From positions 1 to 5,963 of the forward strand of contig CAIWKF010000112.1 of NCBI GenBank assembly GCA_903913175.1: a DNA stretch of 5,963 nt, in the 5' to 3' direction. The stretch comes from Candidatus Staskawiczbacteria bacterium. Lineage in GTDB: Bacteria > Patescibacteriota > Minisyncoccia > Minisyncoccales > Staskawiczbacteraceae. Below the pieces are notes generated by a model. It was not told the DNA's origin. It did no database searches and was given only the letters and a program-made list of their open reading frames with translations. Of this stretch, positions 1 to 3,727 are shown in pieces; position 1 is the first letter of the stretch; the number at the start of each line of letters is the position of its first letter. A program made the position numbers and the translations under genes.

Positions 1-1
1 C

Positions 2-655
2 GACGGCACAACTCCTCATGGTCTAAAGTATGAAAAGATGGGTTTGTTTGCCATAAAGGGTCTTCAAGAACAACAAGATCAAATCAAAGCTTTAACCACT
101 AGAATAGAAGCTTTAGAACAAAACGGCACAGTGGGTGATGGCTCCGTGGCAGGAGTTGATTTAACCAGCCCATTTGTAATTGGAATTAAAAACATTTTAG
201 CTGCCTTGGGTTTAAATGTGGGCGACAAATCTGGACAAATTAAAACAGTTAGAATAGAAAAAATAGAAATGGTTGACTCTTCAACGGGTGAAATTTATTG
301 CACTTGGATTGAAAATGGCGAATGGAAAAAACAAAAAGGAGCGTGTGATGCACCTATTATTCCCGTAGACACTGGTGGGGGTCCGACCCCGACAGCGACT
401 GAAACTCCAGCTGAGGTTTTAGGTTGTACCAACTTGCAAGCCACAAACTACAACTCTAGCGCAAACAAAGATGACGGAAGTTGTGTAATGTCCGAGGCTA
501 CGCCCGCTCCAGTAATTGAAAGTCCTGCTGTAGAAGAATCTGCTGTAGAAGAACCAACACCTGCAGTTGAAGAAGCAGTCCCAGTAATTGAAAGTCCTGC
601 TGTAGAAGAGACTGCTCCAGCACAAGAACCAGTAGTAGAAGAACTTATTTTATAA
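2..655 (+). CDS. C-terminal part of a surface/fibre-like protein with an S74-type tail, coiled coil and acidic Pro/Glu repeats (5' end missing)
   Basis: The frame is open to the left edge (first full codon at 2), so the ATG at 38 is probably internal and the gene is cut by the window. The visible 217 residues begin with a stretch containing HGLKYEKMG, followed by a short amphipathic helix (GLQEQQDQIKAL, then TRIEALEQ). That is how intramolecular-chaperone (peptidase S74) domains of tail-fibre-like proteins usually end, in a coiled coil. Counting from the ATG at 38, next come a small domain with GEIYCTWIENGEW (84-96), a GCTNLQATNY...DDGSC motif (129-149) and an acidic tail with PVIESPAVEE repeated (158-167 and 182-191). 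The cysteine motif resembles the GCTDPxAxNYxxxAxxDDGSC modules of secreted proteins. Export and self-processing of the full protein are inferred; the catalytic part lies upstream. The next gene starts 12 bases after the stop, so the two are probably co-transcribed. The family call is fairly sure; the function is not known. Confidence 0.8.
   Translation, partial: DGTTPHGLKYEKMGLFAIKGLQEQQDQIKALTTRIEALEQNGTVGDGSVAGVDLTSPFVIGIKNILAALGLNVGDKSGQIKTVRIEKIEMVDSSTGEIYCTWIENGEWKKQKGACDAPIIPVDTGGGPTPTATETPAEVLGCTNLQATNYNSSANKDDGSCVMSEATPAPVIESPAVEESAVEEPTPAVEEAVPVIESPAVEETAPAQEPVVEELIL
509..609 (+). repeat. Two exact 29-base direct repeats inside the acidic tail of the first gene
   Basis: The copies occupy 509-537 and 581-609 and are identical over 29 bases, with a start-to-start distance of 72 bases (24 codons). 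They stay in frame and encode PVIESPAVEE twice. Between them lies a looser VEE/PAVEE pattern, so the tail looks as if it grew by in-frame duplication. Exact identity at third codon positions suggests the duplication is recent or kept uniform by recombination. Confidence 0.9.
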
Positions 656-667
656 ATTATTTTAAAC

Positions 668-1597
668 ATGATTAAATTTAAAATTTTATTTCTTTTAATA
701 TTTTTTGGATTATTGCTTACTAGTAGTTATGCGTTTGCATCTACTAGTAGTGGAAAAGTTTCAGGTTATGCTTGGGGTGAAAATTTAGGTTACATGAATT
801 TTGGAGCAACAAAAGGAGATGTTTATGTTACTGACAGTGTTTTAACTGGTTATGTTTGGAGTGAAAACTATGGTTGGATAAAATTAAACCCCCCAACAAG
901 TGGAGTAAAAAATAATGCCGAAGGTCTTTTGTCAGGTTATGCTTGGGGTGAAAATTTAGGGTGGATAGATTTTTCAGGAGTTACCATAAATTCTAGAGGA
1001 GTTTTTTCTGGAATTGCAAATATAGAAAATTTTGGCGCAATAAATTTTTCATGCACAAGTTGTGATGTTACAACTGAATGGAGGCCACTTAGTGTTAGAA
1101 TTTTAGCCATGGGTTATGGCGGAAATTCTTTATTACAAATGACAGGTACTACTATTTTTCCAAAACAAACCTATTTTCCAAAACAAACATATAATATATG
1201 CAATTCTCAAAAACAATGTGTTGCTGTTTTAGGAAATGGTGAAAGTCAGTGCACAATAAGTGCTGATTGTGTTTGGCATAATGAGTGTTTTGGCAATAAA
1301 TGTATTGCTGTTAACAGTTTTGGAGTTGATGCCTGTAAAACAGATGGTGATTGTACTGTAAATGCAACAAAAAATACAAATGTTTTAAACCAAGTTAATA
1401 ACAAAAAAATAAGCACGAGCAATAATATAAAAAGACCACAAATAAAAAATGTTTTTTTAGAAGCAAAAAAAATAGTTACAGCAGAAAACTTTGTTATAAC
1501 CAAATTTATTGATTATGTTTTTGAATTTACAAAAATATTAGGAGGGCATGTTCTAAATTTTTCAAAAAATATTCGTTTTTTAAATTTTGGTAAATAA
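668..1597 (+). CDS. Secreted surface protein with GYAWGENLGWIxF repeats and two four-cysteine modules
   Basis: The 309-residue product begins with a clear Sec signal peptide: basic MIKFK, a hydrophobic core (about 6-18), and a likely cleavage after AFA at residue 24. Four copies of a short aromatic repeat follow at 33-45, 61-73, 90-102 and 115-127. The first three are close to GYxWxENxGWIxF and the last (GIANIENFGAINF) is degenerate. A CxxC lies at 129-132. Two tandem cysteine modules follow: C178-x5-C184-x10-C195-x5-C201 and C207-x4-C212-x10-C223-x5-C229; they probably form disulfides outside the cell. The C-terminal part is Lys/Asn-rich, with an amphipathic segment at about 278-300 but no convincing membrane anchor or sorting signal. 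Proteins with these aromatic repeats are, as I recall, common in Patescibacteria and uncharacterised. The gene lies 12 bases after the preceding one and lacks a Shine-Dalgarno site; the ATG is chosen because it begins the signal peptide. Adhesion or envelope attachment is inference only. Confidence 0.85.
   Translation: MIKFKILFLLIFFGLLLTSSYAFASTSSGKVSGYAWGENLGYMNFGATKGDVYVTDSVLTGYVWSENYGWIKLNPPTSGVKNNAEGLLSGYAWGENLGWIDFSGVTINSRGVFSGIANIENFGAINFSCTSCDVTTEWRPLSVRILAMGYGGNSLLQMTGTTIFPKQTYFPKQTYNICNSQKQCVAVLGNGESQCTISADCVWHNECFGNKCIAVNSFGVDACKTDGDCTVNATKNTNVLNQVNNKKISTSNNIKRPQIKNVFLEAKKIVTAENFVITKFIDYVFEFTKILGGHVLNFSKNIRFLNFGK
761..960 (+). repeat. Two exact 29-base direct repeats encoding the GYAWGENLG motif
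   Basis: The copies lie at 761-789 and 932-960 and are identical over 29 bases, 171 bases (57 codons) apart. They encode SGYAWGENLG in aromatic repeats 1 and 3. Repeat 2 between them (GYVWSENYGW) has diverged. Identity at silent positions suggests recent copying of one repeat into the other position, or duplication of a two-repeat block. Confidence 0.85.
1156..1188 (+). repeat. 18-base tandem duplication (FPKQTY twice)
   Basis: The 15-base string ttttccaaaacaaac occurs at 1156-1170 and 1174-1188, a period of 18 bases. It adds six residues in frame, giving FPKQTYFPKQTY in the linker between the aromatic repeats and the cysteine modules. The pattern fits slipped-strand duplication in a flexible linker. 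Confidence 0.85.
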
Positions 1598-1635
1598 ACA
1601 ACAATTTTTAGTAGTTTGTTATAATTTGTATATCA

Positions 1636-1669
1636 AAAAAACTCAAGAAGTTTAATTCTTGAGTTTTTT
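1636..1669. terminator. Bidirectional intrinsic terminator between convergent genes
   Basis: Bases 1636-1649 (aaaaaactcaagaa) are perfectly complementary to 1656-1669, giving a 14-bp stem with a 6-base loop (gtttaa). The core is ACTCAAGAA/TTCTTGAGT. The outer A6/T6 blocks supply a U-tract after the stem on either strand. It therefore can end transcription from the surface-protein gene on the plus strand and from rpmB on the minus strand, which stops at 1683. The rest of the spacer from 1598 to 1682 shows nothing else I can support. Confidence 0.9.
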
Positions 1670-1682
1670 AAAATTTTGAAAA

Positions 1683-1883
1683 TTATATTTTTGCCATTGC
1701 TTTTATGCATTTTGCGCAAGCTAAAACTCTTTTCCCAGCATTTTTACCAGAAAGCGGTCTAGCCCACTGAAGGTTTGGGTATTTTCTTACTTTAGAGGTT
1801 GGATTATATTTTCCTCTTAACTTAACAAGGGTTACTCCCATTGAAGATTTTTTTTCACAAATTGTACAAATTTTTGCTGCCAT
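1683..1883 (-). CDS. rpmB: Ribosomal protein bL28, zinc-binding form
   Basis: This 66-residue protein of the large ribosomal subunit starts at the ATG complementary to 1881-1883. It shows the bL28 pattern: an N-terminal CxxC (Cys6, Cys9), the conserved central stretch RKYPNLQWARPL, and a C-terminal CxxC (Cys56, Cys59). The four cysteines make it the zinc-ribbon (C+) type, in contrast to the cysteine-free E. coli form. At 66 residues it is slightly shorter than the E. coli protein (about 78). It stands alone on the minus strand, transcribed from its own promoter and ending at the shared terminator. In many bacteria rpmB sits beside rpmG; rpmG is not seen here. No Shine-Dalgarno sequence precedes the start. 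Confidence 0.95.
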   Translation of the reverse strand: MAAKICTICEKKSSMGVTLVKLRGKYNPTSKVRKYPNLQWARPLSGKNAGKRVLACAKCIKAMAKI

Positions 1884-1913
1884 ATAATTTAGAGTTAATA
1901 ATTTAATATAGTT

Positions 1914-1942
1914 ACTATATCATTCAGTTTACTTTTTTGCAA
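1914..1942 (-). promoter_or_regulatory. Predicted sigma-70-type promoter of rpmB
   Basis: Read on the minus strand there is a -35 TTGCAA (1942-1937), a 17-base spacer, and a -10 TATAGT (1919-1914) preceded by TGA, an extended -10. Transcription would begin near 1907, leaving about 24 bases of leader before the rpmB ATG. The spacing is ideal and each hexamer has four or five consensus bases. It overlaps the promoter predicted for the protease gene on the other strand. Confidence 0.6.
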
Positions 1943-1956
1943 GGGCGTGATATATT
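1928..1956 (+). promoter_or_regulatory. Predicted sigma-70-type promoter of the site-2 protease gene
   Basis: A -35-like TTTACT (1928-1933), a 17-base spacer and a -10 TATATT (1951-1956) preceded by TGA (extended -10) point rightward. Initiation near 1963 would give a leader of about 17 bases before the ATG at 1980. It would lie downstream of the alternative GTG at 1947, which supports the ATG as start. The -35 match is only moderate. Confidence 0.5.
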
Positions 1957-1979
1957 TAAAATGTAAAATAAATTTTTTT

Positions 1980-2618
1980 ATGGACATTATTATTACATTA
2001 TTTTTATTTTTAGTTCTCATATTTTCAATTATTTTGCATGAATTGGCTCATGGAAACATGGCCTATTCTTTGGGAGACCCAACTGCAAAATATGAAGGTA
2101 GGTTAACCTTAAACCCATTAAAACATTTAGATCCTTTTGGCTCGGTTATTTTGCCATTACTTTTATTTATGCTTTCTTTGGGGGGCGCAGGCGCAGGTTT
2201 TATTCTTGGTTGGGCAAAACCAGTTCCAGTTAATCCGTATAATTTTAAAGATCAAAAATATGGTCAATTAAAAGTTGCTTTAGCAGGACCAGCCTCAAAC
2301 ATTGCACTGGCAATAATTTTTGGATTATTTTTAAGATTAATTCCTGCAAATTTATTTATTTTGTTACCAGGAATGTCTTTAATATTTTTTTATATTGTTA
2401 GAATAAATTTAATGTTGGCAATTTTTAATCTTTTGCCAATTCCTCCACTAGACGGATCGTGGATTTTATTTAATTTCTTGCCAGATAAATTTGCTAAAAT
2501 TAAAATGTTTTTACAGCAATATGGTTTATTTATTTTAATTTTTCTTTTGTTTTCAGGTGGATTGTCTGTGCTTGATAAATTAATAAATTTTTTAATGCTT
2601 TTAATTATTGGTACCTAG
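1980..2618 (+). CDS. M50-family site-2 (intramembrane) metalloprotease
   Basis: The product is a 212-residue polytopic membrane protein of the site-2 protease type, which cuts substrates within or next to the membrane using zinc. HELAH at residues 20-24 lies inside the first membrane helix and supplies the HExxH zinc ligands and catalytic Glu21. NLLPIPPLDG at 150-159 supplies the third ligand, Asp158. Other family stretches are GDPTAKYEGRLTLNPLKHLDPFG (residues 32-54), GWAKPVPVNPYNF (77-89) and ALAGPASN (100-107). Five or six membrane segments are likely. It has no PDZ domain, so it is the short type rather than RseP. A GTG at 1947 would add 11 residues (IYLKCKINFF after the start), but that extension is atypical and lies upstream of the predicted transcription start. 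The gene precedes the str operon, with no terminator seen before rpsL, so read-through is possible. Its substrate is unknown. Confidence 0.93.
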   Translation: MDIIITLFLFLVLIFSIILHELAHGNMAYSLGDPTAKYEGRLTLNPLKHLDPFGSVILPLLLFMLSLGGAGAGFILGWAKPVPVNPYNFKDQKYGQLKVALAGPASNIALAIIFGLFLRLIPANLFILLPGMSLIFFYIVRINLMLAIFNLLPIPPLDGSWILFNFLPDKFAKIKMFLQQYGLFILIFLLFSGGLSVLDKLINFLMLLIIGT

Positions 2619-2623
2619 GTTTA

Positions 2624-2652
2624 TTGACATAAATATTATTTTTTGCTAACAT
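2624..2652 (+). promoter_or_regulatory. Predicted strong promoter of the rpsL-rpsG-fusA operon
   Basis: A perfect -35 TTGACA (2624-2629) is followed by a 17-base spacer and a -10 TAACAT (2647-2652) preceded by TGC, an extended -10. It starts only 5 bases after the stop codon of the protease gene. Transcription would start near 2659, giving a leader of about 59 bases before rpsL. Confidence 0.7.
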
Positions 2653-2664
2653 AGTAATACAAAG

Positions 2665-2684
2665 AGCACTTAGTGCTTATTTTT
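2665..2684 (+). promoter_or_regulatory. Small hairpin plus T-rich tract in the rpsL leader
   Basis: Immediately after the predicted transcription start, AGCAC (2665-2669) and GTGCT (2673-2677) pair around a TTA loop and are followed by tattttt (2678-2684). The layout is that of a very small terminator or pause site. A 5-bp stem is weak, so it may instead protect the 5' end of the mRNA. Downstream, 2691-2708 is (TTAAAA)x3, an unstructured A/U-rich stretch leading to the start codon. No function is established. Confidence 0.4.
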
Positions 2685-2717
2685 AGAAATTTAAAATTAA
2701 AATTAAAAATTTAGAAC

Positions 2718-3131
2718 ATGCCAACGATTCATCAATTAATAAAACATAATAGAAAGAATGTAAAAAAGAGAAAAAAAACTGTTGCTCTGCAATTTGGTTT
2801 TAATGTTTTAAGAAATAAGCCATCTTATTATAATTCTCCATTTAAAAGAGGAGTATGCGTTAAAGTGTTTACTCAAACACCAAAAAAACCAAACTCTGCT
2901 TTAAGAAAAGTAGCCAGAGTAAAATTATCTAACGGCATGGAAGTTACAGCATATATTCCTGGAGAAGGTCACAACTTACAAGAACACTCAGTAGTTATGA
3001 TTAGAGGTGGTAGAGTAAAAGATTTACCAGGAGTAAGGTATCATATTGTAAGAGGAGTGCTTGATACACAAGGAGTTGAGGGTAGAAAACAAGAAAGAAG
3101 CAAATACGGAACTAAAAAAGCCAAGAAATAA
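2718..3131 (+). CDS. rpsL: Small-subunit ribosomal protein uS12 with a 13-residue insertion
   Basis: uS12 sits in the 30S decoding centre and monitors codon-anticodon pairing. The 137 residues carry the family core: KRGVC (43-47), TPKKPNSALRK (54-64), EGHNLQEHSV (83-92) and GGRVKDLPGVRYH (97-109). Lys56 corresponds to E. coli Lys42 (mature numbering), where substitutions give streptomycin resistance; it is wild type here. Asp102 corresponds to the residue that RimO modifies in E. coli. The protein is 13 residues longer than the 124-residue E. coli protein. The extra residues lie at about 25-39 (QFGFNVLRNKPSYYN) in place of a two-residue EA. I recall similar expansions in Patescibacteria, so this is likely a clade trait. 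It is first in the str operon. No Shine-Dalgarno sequence is visible; the ATG begins the conserved MPTIxQLI N-terminus. Confidence 0.98.
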   Translation: MPTIHQLIKHNRKNVKKRKKTVALQFGFNVLRNKPSYYNSPFKRGVCVKVFTQTPKKPNSALRKVARVKLSNGMEVTAYIPGEGHNLQEHSVVMIRGGRVKDLPGVRYHIVRGVLDTQGVEGRKQERSKYGTKKAKK

Positions 3132-3140
3132 TTAATTTTT

Positions 3141-3232
3141 TCCGCGTGAATCTGCGTAGATATCCGCGTTAAATCAGCGCCTGACTATTGTCCGCTGAAC
3201 TAACGCTGAACAACACGCCGATAAAACGCTGA
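3141..3232. repeat. Mirror-symmetric array of eight TCNGCG hexamers filling the rpsL-rpsG spacer
   Basis: Direct hexamers: TCCGCG 3141-3146, TCTGCG 3151-3156, TCCGCG 3163-3168, TCAGCG 3174-3179. Inverted hexamers (CGCNGA): 3193-3198, 3204-3209, 3216-3221 and 3227-3232. Unit spacing is 10, 12, 11 on the left and 11, 12, 11 on the right. Every pair is centred on 3186 (the outermost on 3186.5). The three outer pairs extend to TCNGCGT. The innermost pair is fully complementary, and within its loop GAC (3183-3185) can pair with GTC (3190-3192) around TATT. The other pairs mismatch only at the variable third base. By my count 49 of the 100 bases from 3141 to 3240 are G/C, against 20 of the first 60 in rpsG. 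As RNA it would form a long interrupted hairpin ending 10 bases before the rpsG ATG. Confidence 0.85.
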
Positions 3233-3242
3233 CCGTAAATCA

Positions 3243-3707
3243 ATGAGACGCGCATATAAAAAACATATTGTACAGCCAGATTCAGTTTATAATGATGTAG
3301 CAGTTGCTTGTTTTATAAATAAAGTAATGAAAGATGGCAAAAAAACAACAGCACAAAGAATTGTGTATGGTGCTTTTGACATTATAAAAGAAAAAACCCA
3401 AAAAGAACCAATTGAAATTTTTAAAGCTGCTATTGAAAATGCCTCACCACTTTTAGAAGTAAAACCAAAAAGAGTTGGAGGAGCTACCTATCAAGTACCA
3501 ATGGAAGTAAAGGGAGAAAGAAGATTAGCTTTAGCAACCAAATGGATTTTAGATGGCGCTCGCGCTAAAAAAGGTAAACCAATGGCTGAAAAGTTGGCTC
3601 AAGAATTAATTGATTGCGTAAATAATCAAGGTAATGCTATTAAGAAAAAAGCCGACACTCATAGAATGGCTGAAGCTAACAAAGCTTTTGCTCACTTCGC
3701 TCGTTAA
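3243..3707 (+). CDS. rpsG: Small-subunit ribosomal protein uS7
   Basis: uS7 is a primary binder of the 3' domain of 16S rRNA; it nucleates assembly of the 30S head and lines the E site. The 154 residues are a usual length. Recognisable blocks are FINKVMKDGKK (24-34), IVYGAFDIIKEKT (40-52), KPKRVGGATYQVPMEV (74-89), RRLALATKWI (93-102) and the C-terminal DTHRMAEANKAFAHF (138-152). The N-terminus starts MRRAYKK, lacking one or two of the residues usually ahead of the double arginine. It is the second gene of the str operon, 111 bases after rpsL and 20 before fusA. In E. coli S7 represses its own operon by binding the rpsL-rpsG spacer; here that spacer holds the TCNGCG array, so a similar control is conceivable but unproven. 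No Shine-Dalgarno sequence precedes the ATG. Confidence 0.98.
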   Translation: MRRAYKKHIVQPDSVYNDVAVACFINKVMKDGKKTTAQRIVYGAFDIIKEKTQKEPIEIFKAAIENASPLLEVKPKRVGGATYQVPMEVKGERRLALATKWILDGARAKKGKPMAEKLAQELIDCVNNQGNAIKKKADTHRMAEANKAFAHFAR

Positions 3708-3727
3708 TTAAAAGTAATTTTAAATTT

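Noticed and set aside
448..669. Minus-strand open frames rich in Ser/Thr opposite the acidic tail
   Set aside because: They mirror the repeat-coding sequence of the plus-strand gene and have no start context or family resemblance.
1246..1503. Minus-strand frame with hydrophobic stretches opposite the secreted protein
   Set aside because: The hydrophobicity is the complement of Lys/Asn-rich codons in the real gene; there is no promoter and no recognisable family.
1620..1625. Perfect TATAAT as a plus-strand promoter
   Set aside because: No -35 element at a suitable distance, and it would fire straight into the terminator at 1636-1669.
1947..1979. GTG start adding 11 residues to the site-2 protease, with aaggg just upstream
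   Set aside because: The purine run ends one base before the GTG, too close to serve as a ribosome site. The extension is atypical for the family, and the predicted promoter places transcription start after it.
3141..3232. CRISPR-like array
   Set aside because: The units are only 6-7 bases, half of them inverted, with 4-6-base gaps (13 bases at the centre); there are no spacers of CRISPR size.
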